64,000 bases of DNA. It comes from Arcanobacterium_A hippocoleae (lineage in GTDB: Bacteria; Actinomycetota; Actinomycetes; Actinomycetales; Actinomycetaceae). The stretch is from positions 1,302,001 through 1,366,000 of the forward strand of contig NZ_JAVDUJ010000001.1 of the NCBI RefSeq assembly GCF_031456295.1. Direction: 5' to 3'. Under the pieces are notes generated by a model, which worked only from the letters and a program-made list of their open reading frames with translations, did not search any database and was not told the origin of the DNA. The position numbers and the translations under genes are program-made. Shown piece after piece: positions 1 through 8,953 of the stretch. Numbering within the stretch: the stretch's first letter is position 1; the number at the start of each line of letters is the position of its first letter.

Positions 1-1882
1 TACGCGTCTTCGGATCCATTGTGGTCTCCCACAACTCGTGATCATTCATTTCACCAAGACCTTTATACCGTTGAATTCCTTGCCCGTCTGCTTTCGGCAA
101 TCTTTTTCCGGCAGCAATACCCGCAGCAAGCACCTCATCGCGCTCTCTATCTGAGAACACATAATCGTGCGGAGAATTCGTCCATTTGATTCGGTAAAGC
201 GGCGGCATCGCAAGATAAATATTTCCATGCTCAATCAGCGGACGCATATAGCGATAGACCAAAGTAAGCAGCAGTGTTGCGATATGCTGCCCGTCCACAT
301 CCGCATCTGCCATAAATACGATCTTGTGGTAGCGCAATTTACTAATATCGAAATCTTCCCCCACACCAGTTCCAAACGCTGTGATTAAGCTTTGAATTGT
401 ATCGGAGGAAAGTGCGCGGTCGAGACGGGCTTTTTCCACATTCAAAATTTTGCCGCGAATCGGCATAATTGCCTGATGCTCCGGATCGCGCCCACTAACT
501 GCCGATCCACCTGCGGAATCACCCTCAACGATAAAGATTTCACATTCTTCTGGCTTCCGGGATGTGCAATCTTTCAACTTTCCTGGCATTGATGCCGTTT
601 CCAGCACGCTCTTGCGCCGGGTTGCTTCACGTGCTTTCCGCGCTGCGAGCCGAGCGCTGTATGCCTGCGTAGCTTTCCGAATAATCTCACGCCCCTCCGA
701 GGGATGCATATCGAGCCAGTCGGTGAGTTGGGCGTAGGTTTGCTGCTGCACAAATGTGCGCACTTCCGTATTGCCAAGTTTTGTTTTGGTTTGCCCTTCA
801 AACTGTGGCTCACCAATTTTCACTGAAATGACGGAAGTTAATCCTTCGCGAATATCATCGCCAGAAAGATTCGGATCTTTATCTTTTAATAAATTCTTCT
901 CACGTGCATATTTATTGATCACTGAAGTGAGTGCGGTGCGGAAACCTTCTTCATGTGTACCGCCTTCAGTAGTGTTGATCGTATTCGCGAAGGTGTGCAT
1001 TGATTCGGAGTATGCACTCGTCCATTGCATTGCAATTTCGACGGAAATATGTTTTTCAGTATCTTCGGCCTCAAAATAAATCGGCTCTGGATGAATTCGT
1101 TCTACTTTCTTTGTGCGCACCAAATGTGATACATAATCATGCAATCCATTATCGTAACGATAAGTAACTTCAGCATGCCCCGGTTTTGGATTATCTTCGA
1201 TTCCAGCTTCGTCGCCAGTTACTTCGTCCCCTTCGCTGACGGCTTCGGCACGCTCATCAATTAACGTGATCTGCAATCCTTTATTCAAGAAACACATTTG
1301 ATGGAAGCGCTTGCGCAGAGTTTCAAAATCAAAATGTGTAGTTTCAAAAATTTCCGGATTTGGCCAGAACGTTTGGGTAGTACCTGTTTCGGTAGTTGCT
1401 TCGCCCTTTTCAAGCGGAGCTAATGGCACACCATTTTCGTAGGAAATTCGCCAGACATATCCTTGCCGACGCACTTGCGTTTCCATCCGGGTAGAGAGCG
1501 CATTTACGACGGAAATACCCACACCATGCAAACCACCGGAAACTGCATACGAACCATTACCAAATTTACCGCCCGCATGAAGTACCGTCATTACCACTTG
1601 TACAGCTGAAACACCTTCCGTTGGGTGTAAATCAACAGGGATTCCACGACCATCATCACTTACACGCACCGCACCGTTATCTAAAAGTGTAACTTCAATA
1701 TGCGAACAGTAACCGGCCAAAGCTTCATCAACGGAATTATCCACTACCTCATAAACAAGATGGTGTAATCCACGCTCACCGGTAGAACCGATATACATGC
1801 CAGGACGTTTGCGGACTGCTTCGAGACCTTCAAGGACAGTAATATCTGATGCTCCATATGTCGGCTTTTGTTCTTCAGCCAC
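1..1882 (-). CDS. gyrB: DNA gyrase subunit B (3' end cut by window edge)
   Basis: ATP-dependent type II topoisomerase subunit that introduces negative supercoils together with GyrA. The start is GTG at 1882, preceded by a good AAGGAG-type ribosome site about 8 bases upstream; the protein begins MAEEQKPTYGASDITVLEGL. The GHKL ATPase region is clear (EVVDNSVDEALAG, DDGRGIPVD, GGLHGVGISVVNAL), followed by QTKTKLGN, the TOPRIM motif EGDSAGGSA and the metal-binding DADVDG, then RYKGLGEM and LWETTMDP near position 1. About 627 codons are visible; the family usually has 640-690, so only the last few dozen residues are missing. It lies downstream of dciA in the standard actinobacterial dnaN-recF-dciA-gyrB order. 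Confidence 0.97.
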   Translation of the reverse strand, partial: MAEEQKPTYGASDITVLEGLEAVRKRPGMYIGSTGERGLHHLVYEVVDNSVDEALAGYCSHIEVTLLDNGAVRVSDDGRGIPVDLHPTEGVSAVQVVMTVLHAGGKFGNGSYAVSGGLHGVGISVVNALSTRMETQVRRQGYVWRISYENGVPLAPLEKGEATTETGTTQTFWPNPEIFETTHFDFETLRKRFHQMCFLNKGLQITLIDERAEAVSEGDEVTGDEAGIEDNPKPGHAEVTYRYDNGLHDYVSHLVRTKKVERIHPEPIYFEAEDTEKHISVEIAMQWTSAYSESMHTFANTINTTEGGTHEEGFRTALTSVINKYAREKNLLKDKDPNLSGDDIREGLTSVISVKIGEPQFEGQTKTKLGNTEVRTFVQQQTYAQLTDWLDMHPSEGREIIRKATQAYSARLAARKAREATRRKSVLETASMPGKLKDCTSRKPEECEIFIVEGDSAGGSAVSGRDPEHQAIMPIRGKILNVEKARLDRALSSDTIQSLITAFGTGVGEDFDISKLRYHKIVFMADADVDGQHIATLLLTLVYRYMRPLIEHGNIYLAMPPLYRIKWTNSPHDYVFSDRERDEVLAAGIAAGKRLPKADGQGIQRYKGLGEMNDHELWETTMDPKTR

Positions 1883-2208
1883 GCTTTGCAATCTCCTTTA
1901 TATCTACATCATCGCGTTCACGAAATGTAATCCGAACCTGGCGCCATGCCATTTCGGAAACAGGCTTATGTGTGGGGTAGCTCTCAAAATAACATGGTAA
2001 CGTTTATTTTCGTTTCTACCGTTCTTTGAGTAGGTGCCTACACAACCGATAATCAAATCAATTGTACCGCGAAATAGACAATAAATCGAAGATACACATT
2101 CTCCGTGCAAGATATTTACACTTTTCCCTTTACGGAAAGCTAAGGATTTTTCTGTTCTTAAATTCTTGCATTTTCCCAAAATCTGGCACAGTACTTTTAT
2201 TAAACTCT
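1883..2208. other. gyrB upstream noncoding region
   Basis: AT-rich spacer of 326 bases between the end of dciA and the gyrB start. Open frames across it show no protein-like composition. It is long enough to carry a separate gyrB promoter, but I cannot pick convincing -35/-10 boxes by eye and see no clear terminator. Confidence 0.5.
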
Positions 2209-2868
2209 TTAATCGTAGGTATCGCGCGGACCACGACCGGGTACTGAAAGCCTGCCGTGCTTCCAAGAACGCTGATGCGGTCCGAGAATTTTGATTTCTT
2301 TCACCACTCCCTCACCCAAAAATTGTGCCAGCCGTGCATCTAACTGCGCCGCAAGTGCACGCAGCTGCGTCTGCCACGAAACTGTGCGCGCCCGAATAGT
2401 GAGGACACCAGCCGCATCAAATTCTTCAATTTGCGCATTTGCCGCCACATTTTTTCCAACAATTACCGTCCATTGCCCATGCAATTTCGCTACTTCCAGT
2501 TGTGCACCCCAACCACGTTCAAGCAGAGTATGCCCGAGCATCAAGCCCAAAGATTTTGGATCACGCACTGACGGCCGTGCCCCTGAGCCTACTTCCTGCC
2601 CAGGAAGTGGGATAAATACAGGATCGCCAATTGGTTCATTTTTCGACTCGATCTGTTTTGTTTCTTTTCTCCGACGCACCCAGCCATGCATTTCTGCCAT
2701 CAGCCGTGCACGCGCAAGCAACTGCAACGGAAGCGCATCTCCATGCTGCCAAGCAGCAGCCTTTTTTGCTGCAGCAACTACATTTCTTTCCTCAGCTTGC
2801 ATCTTATCTTGCAGAAAATCTTGCTCTGAATATTGATCGATTTCTTCCTCATTACTGATGAAACTCAT
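2209..2868 (-). CDS. dciA: DciA family protein (DUF721), replicative helicase operator
   Basis: 219-residue protein in the position where actinobacteria carry the DUF721/DciA gene, between recF and gyrB. DciA proteins interact with the replicative helicase DnaB and help it load in bacteria that lack DnaC/DnaI. The conserved domain is the C-terminal half, roughly residues 105-200 (LGLMLGHTLLERGWGAQLEV, the WTVIVG segment and the LTIRARTVSWQTQLRAL segment). The N-terminal third is charged and variable, as is usual. The ATG at 2866-2868 overlaps the recF stop by four bases (ATGA), so translation is probably coupled to recF. The symbol follows the family; function here is inferred. Confidence 0.88.
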   Translation of the reverse strand: MSFISNEEEIDQYSEQDFLQDKMQAEERNVVAAAKKAAAWQHGDALPLQLLARARLMAEMHGWVRRRKETKQIESKNEPIGDPVFIPLPGQEVGSGARPSVRDPKSLGLMLGHTLLERGWGAQLEVAKLHGQWTVIVGKNVAANAQIEEFDAAGVLTIRARTVSWQTQLRALAAQLDARLAQFLGEGVVKEIKILGPHQRSWKHGRLSVPGRGPRDTYD

Positions 2869-4154
2869 GAGATATCACCTCCGGACTCTGCCGATAGCTG
2901 CTCAGCTATCTGCAAGAAAGGAGATTCTTCTGCAAATGGAGTCACTTCCCCGTCTGCCACTAAAAACTTTGTGCCGAAAAGTTCTGCTGGCAGATCATCA
3001 CCTACAGCTGCCGTTACAAATACTTGCTCAGCAGGAGCAATTATTTTTGCCAGCCGCGTGCGCCTGCGTGAATCCAATTCTGCAAATACATCATCAAGAA
3101 TCAAAATCGGTTCACTCTCGTCTGCCCACACATCTGATTCGTGTGAACGCAATAAATCCCACGAGGCCAAGCGCAATGCTAACGCATATGACCATGATTC
3201 ACCGTGTGAGGCATATCCTTTCGCAGGTAAAGCTCCCAGCACGAGACGCAAATCGTCCCGATGCGGGCCGACGAGATTTACTCCCCGCTCAATTTCTTTG
3301 CTACGTACTTGCTGTAGTGCCAAAAGCAGCATTTCCTGGCATTGCTCTCGATCACGCATTTGCGTTTCACGATCTTGGATTTCTTCTCGTGCCAGCATCC
3401 CTTCAGCAGCGTTGATCAACTCCGCATTTGGCAGCTCAAATCCGAACGCACGCTGCAAACTCGCATCATAATCAATGCGCGCCACCCCTTTTCCGCCAGA
3501 AACTTCCGCATAATATTTCTTTACAAATCCGCGTAAATTAGAAATGATTTTTGTTCTTGCCACGATTATCTGTGCACCCAAAGTAGCAAGCTGCAAATCC
3601 CAGACATCCAGCGCATTTTCGTAAAAAATTCCACCCCGGTTGCGCGTTTTCATTGCTGTTTTCAAAAGTGCTGCACGCTGACGTAAAACTTTTTCATATT
3701 CACTTTTAATTCCAGCCATTTTCGGCTGAATTTGAATCATCAAAAGATCAAGAAATTTCCGCCGTGCACTAGGATCTCCTTTTACGAGTTCTAAATCTTC
3801 CGGCGCAAAAAGTACCGTTTTCACAATTCCAAGCAAATCCCGCGGACGAGCTTTCCCGCGATTGATCCGGGCACGATTTGCTTTCCCAGCAAGGATTTCT
3901 ACTTCCAGCATTGTGGGAGATTCTCCGTGCAAAACTTTTGCACGCACTACTCCGGCTTTTGCACCCAACCGCACTAAAGCACTATCAGCACCAACTCGAT
4001 GTGATTCAAAAGTAGCAAGATAGTTGATCCCCTCAACGAGATTCGTTTTTCCTTGCCCGTTTTCGCCAATAAAAATATTCATTCCAGGATTTAGTTGCAA
4101 TACAACTTCGCGGTACGAGCGAAAATCATGCAAGGCTAAATTTGAAATATACAC
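2865..4154 (-). CDS. recF: DNA replication and repair protein RecF
   Basis: SMC-like ATPase that works with RecO and RecR in gap repair and loading of RecA. It starts MYISNLALHDFRSY, the typical RecF opening. Walker A is GENGQGKT at residues 30-37; the signature region and Walker B (ILILDDVFAELD followed by RRRTRLAKII) lie near residue 365. At 429 residues it is somewhat longer than many RecF proteins, with an extra C-terminal tail. It overlaps dciA by four bases and lies 99 bases downstream of dnaN, so the two are probably part of one replication operon. Confidence 0.95.
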   Translation of the reverse strand: MYISNLALHDFRSYREVVLQLNPGMNIFIGENGQGKTNLVEGINYLATFESHRVGADSALVRLGAKAGVVRAKVLHGESPTMLEVEILAGKANRARINRGKARPRDLLGIVKTVLFAPEDLELVKGDPSARRKFLDLLMIQIQPKMAGIKSEYEKVLRQRAALLKTAMKTRNRGGIFYENALDVWDLQLATLGAQIIVARTKIISNLRGFVKKYYAEVSGGKGVARIDYDASLQRAFGFELPNAELINAAEGMLAREEIQDRETQMRDREQCQEMLLLALQQVRSKEIERGVNLVGPHRDDLRLVLGALPAKGYASHGESWSYALALRLASWDLLRSHESDVWADESEPILILDDVFAELDSRRRTRLAKIIAPAEQVFVTAAVGDDLPAELFGTKFLVADGEVTPFAEESPFLQIAEQLSAESGGDIS

Positions 4155-4253
4155 TTCTACCTGCGACTAAATACTATTGCCGAAATAAAATTCCGATTTT
4201 TCTTTAATTTTCTACACACGATCTGGCGTTTGCACAGAGCTGATGAAGCTGCC

Positions 4254-5387
4254 TCACCGTCCACCGAATGTGCGCACTGGCATCAGGAGAATCTTAAAAC
4301 TTTCATCCACTTCACCCTGATCATTTTCTGGGCTGATAACAGCTGGTTTCGCTGGCTGTGTGTATGAGAAACGGAAATTTTGTGCATTCATTGTACTTAA
4401 TCCGTCAGAGAGGAAGTTCGGATTGAACGCAAGCGAAATATCTTCACCATTCAATTCAGCTGGAAGAGCTTCAGAAGCTTGCGCCATATCACCTTGACCT
4501 GCTTCAATCACCAATTCGCCTTCAGTAAATGAAAGACGCACCGAAGAATTCTTCTCTACCACCACTTTTGATCGTTTGATTGCATCAGCCATCAACTGCC
4601 GATCAACTACGGCATAGCCCGTAACTTCAGTCGGGAAAAGTGTGCGTACTTGTGGATATTCACCATCAATTAGCTGCACGGTATTTTGTTTGCCACCGCC
4701 ACTGAAGCCGATGAGTGACGGACTTTCTAAATTATCCAAAGAAATTTCGATTGTGCCTACTGTACCCAAAGATTTTGCAATATCAAGTAACCGGGAAGCA
4801 CGTACTAAAATCCGTTGTTGAATCTTTTCGTCTGCTGGCTTCCAGTTGATTTCACGCAACGCCAGACGGTACCTGTCTGTAGCCATAAGTGAAATTTCTG
4901 CACCATCAATTTCTAAACATACTGATACAAGCATTGGCAAAGTTTCATCATTTGATGCAGCTACCGTGACTTGCGAAACTGCTTCTTGCCACTCATTTCC
5001 ATCAACTGTGCCAATTACGGGAGGAAGTGGTGGAATTTCTGAATAGTCATCCATTGACATCGTTTTAAGTGTGAAGCGAGCCGAACCACATTCGAGCTCA
5101 ACTTGAGTTCCGTCAAGTTCCAAATTGATTGGTTTATTCGGCAGATTCCGACACACTTCAGCGAGTAATCGCCCATTTACTAATACTTCACCTGGCTCAT
5201 CGACCGCAGCTTCAATATCGACATGTGAGGTGATATCTGAATCTCGGGAAATAAGCGAAATCGTACCTTCCTGCGAAGCACGCAATTTCAAACCAGCAAG
5301 TACTGGCATTGCTGGACGGCTTGGAATCGTCTTGGCTACCCAAGATACAGCTTCTGTGAAAACATCACGCATTACCTGAATCTTCAC
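4254..5387 (-). CDS. dnaN: DNA polymerase III beta subunit (sliding clamp)
   Basis: Ring-shaped processivity clamp of the replicase. The protein reads VKIQVMRDVFTEAVSWVAKT, matching the usual clamp N-terminus, and ends with LLMPVR, the conserved C-terminal signature, before a short tail. I chose GTG at 5387 because AAAGAGG lies 6-7 bases upstream and family homology begins here; the frame stays open to an ATG at 5405, which would add six unlikely residues. The length of 377 residues is normal. It lies between recF and dnaA and, with the DnaA-box region upstream, forms the classical origin arrangement. Confidence 0.96.
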   Translation of the reverse strand: MKIQVMRDVFTEAVSWVAKTIPSRPAMPVLAGLKLRASQEGTISLISRDSDITSHVDIEAAVDEPGEVLVNGRLLAEVCRNLPNKPINLELDGTQVELECGSARFTLKTMSMDDYSEIPPLPPVIGTVDGNEWQEAVSQVTVAASNDETLPMLVSVCLEIDGAEISLMATDRYRLALREINWKPADEKIQQRILVRASRLLDIAKSLGTVGTIEISLDNLESPSLIGFSGGGKQNTVQLIDGEYPQVRTLFPTEVTGYAVVDRQLMADAIKRSKVVVEKNSSVRLSFTEGELVIEAGQGDMAQASEALPAELNGEDISLAFNPNFLSDGLSTMNAQNFRFSYTQPAKPAVISPENDQGEVDESFKILLMPVRTFGGR

Positions 5388-5764
5388 GACGTACCTCTTT
5401 CTCAAATCTGATTCGATTTTACGCGAGAATTTCCGGAATAGACACTCGTTGGCAAATTCTCAAATTTGTAATTATTTATTTAGTAATAGTAATAGGGCTT
5501 GTGGATTCTGTGGAAAAGTAGCTTTTTCGTTTTCAGAAAGCCATTTTCGACTGTGAATTTTTGGTTGATAAGAATTTGGATGAATTCTTCACGGTTGTGG
5601 ATGAGCCATTTTCAAATAGTTTTTCTCCACAGCTTTTGGGTTTTCATTCAACATCTGAATCACAATTTTTGACAACTTATTCGCTGGCGTTGTGGAAAAC
5701 AACTTTTATTCGCTTTTATTCACCGCAATCAGCCTTTGAATATTCATTAGTGCTGGCATTTGAA
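5388..5764. other. oriC: Probable oriC, dnaA-dnaN side
   Basis: 377-base noncoding stretch between dnaA and dnaN, the usual actinobacterial oriC position. DnaA boxes with one mismatch to TTATCCACA (either strand) occur at 5509-5517, 5596-5604, 5623-5631 and 5691-5699, with a weaker one at 5500-5508. The segment around 5465-5495 is nearly pure A/T and could serve as the unwinding element. The flanking genes diverge from the dnaA area, which fits bidirectional replication from here. No perfect box is present, which is unusual. Confidence 0.75.
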
Positions 5765-7501
5765 TTAACTTTGTGCTTGCTCTTTTGCTGCATTACGGAT
5801 CCGCGTAGTGAGCTCTGTAACCTGATTAAAGATAGTTTGTTTTTCCGTCATCTGCTTTTCTACTTTCCGCAGTGCGTTGAGCACGGTGGTGTGATCACGA
5901 CGATCAAAGAGTTCAGCGATTTTTGGTAGGGAATAATCTGTCATTTCACGGCACAAATACATTGCAATATGGCGTGGCATCGTAAATGAGCGCGTGCGCA
6001 CTGGCGATTTCAGATCTTCTAAAGAAATATTGAAATAGCTTGCCGTTTGCGCCATGATAATTCCTGCCGTGACCTGTATTAAATCAGAATCTGTGAGCAT
6101 ATCTTTAAGTACCAGTTGCGCCATATCTAATGAGACGGGTTGGCTAGAAAGATCAGCGAAAGCCGCGATACGGCGCAAAGCACCTTCCATTTCACGCACA
6201 TTCGTCGTCATTTTTGATGCAATAAATTCTAGCACCTGGCGTGGTACGTGCAGCTGTTCAGCGGCAGATTTCTTTTCCAGGATCGCAATGCGTGTTTCCA
6301 AATTTGGCAAATCAATAGATGCAGTAATTCCCGATGCGAAGCGTGAAATCATGCGTTCTTCAAATCCTTGTAAGAATTTTGGTGCTACGTCAGAGGTAAT
6401 CACAATCTGCTTATTTGCATTCGAGAGCGCATTAAAGGTGTGAAAAAATTCCTCGATCGTCGAATCACGGTTTGAAATGAATTGGATATCGTCGATCAAA
6501 AGTACATCCACATTCCGGAATTGATCTTTGAAGGAATAAATCTTGTTATCACGAAGTGCATTAATAAATGCATTTGTGAATTCTTCTGAGGAAATATAAA
6601 GCACTTTTTTATTCGGATAAAGGCTGACGGTGTAATTCCCAATCGCATGGAGCAGGTGAGTTTTTCCCATTCCGGAATCAGAATATAAGAATAGTGGGTT
6701 GTATGTAGAGCCGGGTGCCTCAGAAACGGCTAAGGCAGTGGCGTGTGCAAAACGATTTGACTCGCCAATCACGAAATTGTCGAAAATGTAGCGCGGATTG
6801 AGCCGTGCTTGCGCTTGGAGTGTAGTTATTGACGGCATTTGTGGGAGCGTCAAGGCAGGAAATTCTGGTGCAAAATTGGGTTCACGTGAGTTTGTAAAAC
6901 GAATTTCAGCTTCTGTAGTTATTGGTGTTTCGCGGTAAGGAGGCTCGTCATAAGAATTTAGTGCTTCAGGAGTGGGGAAATTTTCTGTTTCCGTGAAATC
7001 GGGGGCGTCAAAAAATGAATTTGCGGAAGTATTCGTGCGAGAAAAGTGTGAATCTTCGGCATAGATATTGTTTGGGGTAATGGTTTGGGCAGTGAAGTGT
7101 GAATCGAGATCTTCAGCAGTGTAATTTTTAGTATCTGGATATGTACTTTGAACTGGCATATTTGTTTTTCCACCAGCATTTTCATATCTGTCTGTATTAT
7201 TTTCATGATGGTTTGCATCGTGATTTTGTTGCTCGCTAAATGCCGAATCAACAGAAATCTGCAGTTTGATTGGACGACCCAGAATTTCTGATAGTTGCGT
7301 TGTCATTACTGCGGAAACGTGTTCCAGCAGCCAGTTTTTCACAAATTCGGAACCAGCACCGAGGAGAAAGAGATCCTCACTGAGTGCCAGTGGCTGTGCA
7401 AGGCGAACGAAGGCAATTTGCGAATCGGATAGTTTACCTTCAGCGCGCAGCAATTCAGTGGCTGCTTTCCAAGTATCGACGGCAAATGAATTTCCGTGCA
7501 T
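5765..7501 (-). CDS. dnaA: Chromosomal replication initiator DnaA
   Basis: AAA+ initiator that binds DnaA boxes and melts oriC. Domain I (DnaB/helper interaction) is residues 1-85. The AAA+ core starts near residue 234 (LNPRYIFDNFVIG), with Walker A GMGKTH at 277-282 and Walker B LLIDDIQ at 334-340. The C-terminal DNA-binding domain contains REMTDYSLPKIAELFDRRDH, the DnaA signature helix-turn-helix. At 578 residues it is long because domain II (about residues 86-232) is an extended low-complexity linker rich in Asn, Asp, Thr and Pro. The ATG at 7501 has only a weak ribosome site. DnaA boxes lie on both sides of the gene. Confidence 0.97.
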   Translation of the reverse strand: MHGNSFAVDTWKAATELLRAEGKLSDSQIAFVRLAQPLALSEDLFLLGAGSEFVKNWLLEHVSAVMTTQLSEILGRPIKLQISVDSAFSEQQNHDANHHENNTDRYENAGGKTNMPVQSTYPDTKNYTAEDLDSHFTAQTITPNNIYAEDSHFSRTNTSANSFFDAPDFTETENFPTPEALNSYDEPPYRETPITTEAEIRFTNSREPNFAPEFPALTLPQMPSITTLQAQARLNPRYIFDNFVIGESNRFAHATALAVSEAPGSTYNPLFLYSDSGMGKTHLLHAIGNYTVSLYPNKKVLYISSEEFTNAFINALRDNKIYSFKDQFRNVDVLLIDDIQFISNRDSTIEEFFHTFNALSNANKQIVITSDVAPKFLQGFEERMISRFASGITASIDLPNLETRIAILEKKSAAEQLHVPRQVLEFIASKMTTNVREMEGALRRIAAFADLSSQPVSLDMAQLVLKDMLTDSDLIQVTAGIIMAQTASYFNISLEDLKSPVRTRSFTMPRHIAMYLCREMTDYSLPKIAELFDRRDHTTVLNALRKVEKQMTEKQTIFNQVTELTTRIRNAAKEQAQS

Positions 7502-7954
7502 GTGTAGTTTCGTCCAATCATAAAGAAAATGAGCATAAAAATATTTACTTTTTTACTTTTATTTCGCATATTTCGCGCGAACGAGAAATAGTACGATTTC
7601 AGAAAATTTGAGTACATATCACATTGCTTCATAATGATAAAACAGAAATTGTGGAAATGCATAAGTTTATCCACAGCAATATTCACACCTGTGGAAATTA
7701 CACTTGTGTAATTTCATTGTTGTTTTGGCTAAATTATTTAGAAAAATGTATTCACAAAATTTATCAACAGATGTGGATGAATCGAGAAAGTGAAATTCGG
7801 AATTTTTTTGCTCTGAGATATCGCTCACGCAGGTGTGTAAAGTATTGACCCGTCAAGGAAAAACAACGTAAAGTGCTAAGGTCTAGTGTGTTAAGAAGGC
7901 ACACCGCAATATGTAAATGTTGTGTTTTCGTTTTCGACTATTTTGGAGTCATCA
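7502..7954. other. dnaA-rpmH intergenic region with DnaA boxes
   Basis: 453-base noncoding region between the divergent dnaA and rpmH genes. It contains a perfect DnaA box TTATCCACA at 7667-7675, one-mismatch boxes at 7761-7769 (TTATCAACA) and 7772-7780 (TGTGGATGA), and weaker copies at 7650-7658 and 7690-7698. The sequence is very A/T-rich. It probably carries the dnaA promoter (autoregulated by DnaA in many bacteria) and may form the second half of a bipartite origin. Confidence 0.65.
7845..7874 (+). promoter_or_regulatory. Candidate sigma-70-type promoter for rpmH operon
   Basis: TTGACC at 7845-7850 and TAAAGT at 7869-7874 are separated by 18 bases, 80 bases upstream of the rpmH start. 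The -35 box is near consensus and the -10 box is moderate. Confidence 0.45.
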
Positions 7955-8095
7955 ATGACCACCAAGCGTACTTTTCAACCAAATAATCGCCGTCGTGCAA
8001 AGGTACACGGCTTCCGCAAGCGCATGAGCACCCGTGCAGGTCGCGCAGTCCTCGCAGCACGTCGCCGCAAGGGTCGCGAAAAGATTTCTGCTTAA
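7955..8095 (+). CDS. rpmH: 50S ribosomal protein L34
   Basis: 46-residue highly basic ribosomal protein (MTTKRTFQPNNRRRAKVHGF then RKRMSTRAGRAVLAARRRKG, ending KISA). The ATG at 7955 follows a GGAG site. It is the first gene of the rpmH-rnpA-yidD-yidC-jag-rsmG cluster and is transcribed away from dnaA, as in nearly all bacteria. Confidence 0.97.
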   Translation: MTTKRTFQPNNRRRAKVHGFRKRMSTRAGRAVLAARRRKGREKISA

Positions 8096-8111
8096 AGGTT
8101 TATTGCTGATT

Positions 8112-8492
8112 ATGCTGCCTGCAGCAAATCGGATGCGCAAAGCAAGCGAGTTTCAACAAGTATTTCGCAAGGGCAAGAAGAGCAGTAACGCACTTTTAGC
8201 GGTGTATGCGATATCTCGTGAAGCAAAGACACAAGCCGACCTCGCGAAGGTCGGCTTCGTCGTAGGTAAAGCAGTGGGGAATTCTGTTACACGGCACAAA
8301 GTTACCCGGCGGTTGCGTGAAATCGTGCGGAAAAAATTGCCTGTATTGGGTGCAAGCGAAATTGTGATCCGTGCCTTTCGCCCTGCGGCTGACGCGTCAT
8401 CTGCTGAACTTTCACTGGCGCTGGAAAAAAATCTCCGGCGGTTAAAATTTGGGGATTTTTTAGAAAAAGAAAGTTCATTCAGTGAGTCCTAG
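8112..8492 (+). CDS. rnpA: Ribonuclease P protein component
   Basis: Basic protein subunit of RNase P, which trims the 5' leader of pre-tRNAs. I start it at ATG 8112 (MLPAANRMRKASEFQQVF), where family homology begins; the frame extends upstream but would overlap rpmH. The RNR-type motif region is seen in GFVVGKAVGNSVTRHKVTRR and RLREIVR. The length is 126 residues, typical for actinobacteria. It lies 16 bases after rpmH. Confidence 0.95.
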   Translation: MLPAANRMRKASEFQQVFRKGKKSSNALLAVYAISREAKTQADLAKVGFVVGKAVGNSVTRHKVTRRLREIVRKKLPVLGASEIVIRAFRPAADASSAELSLALEKNLRRLKFGDFLEKESSFSES

Positions 8493-8502
8493 AAACTTCG
8501 AG

Positions 8503-8802
8503 ATGAACGATATCAGGAAAATTTTGGTAAGCCCGTTCATCGCTATGATCAGACTTTATCAACGAAAGATTTCTGTAAATTTTCCGCGGCGATGCAAATA
8601 TTATCCGACGTGTTCAGCTTATACGATTGAGTCCTTGAAAATTCATGGTTTATTGAAAGGGATGCTCTTGGCTTCGTGGCGCTTATTACGCTGTAATCCT
8701 TGGAGTAAAGGGGGAGTGGATCGCGTCCCACGGCATGGGAAATGGCCGGAAAAACCGCTTGGCTATACCGAATTGATGCGTGAGCGAGCAGCAGAAGAAT
8801 AA
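8503..8802 (+). CDS. yidD: Membrane protein insertion efficiency factor YidD
   Basis: Small YidD-family protein that assists YidC-dependent membrane insertion. The family core is plain: IRLYQRKIS, CKYYPTCSAYTIESLK and LRCNPWSKGG, with the conserved cysteines. The start is uncertain: ATG at 8503 gives 99 residues beginning MNDIRKILV, which fits the family. An in-frame GTG at 8482 would overlap the rnpA stop by 11 bases and add seven residues. It sits between rnpA and yidC as in most bacteria. Confidence 0.93.
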   Translation: MNDIRKILVSPFIAMIRLYQRKISVNFPRRCKYYPTCSAYTIESLKIHGLLKGMLLASWRLLRCNPWSKGGVDRVPRHGKWPEKPLGYTELMRERAAEE

Positions 8803-8953
8803 TTCTCTACTCGGCTGGCAGCGATAATTTGCTGCAGAACAAAAATGAACGTGCTAAAAATATGAGTTTCTCGTTAGACTATGCACTAGAAAAATAAAGA
8901 AATATGGCACTCCCTGTGCTTGTGCAGGATGCGCTACGACGGAAAGAAGATCT

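Noticed and set aside
1904..2266. Minus-strand frame in the gyrB upstream region
   Set aside because: Low-complexity composition, overlaps the end of dciA, no ribosome site, no recognisable domain.
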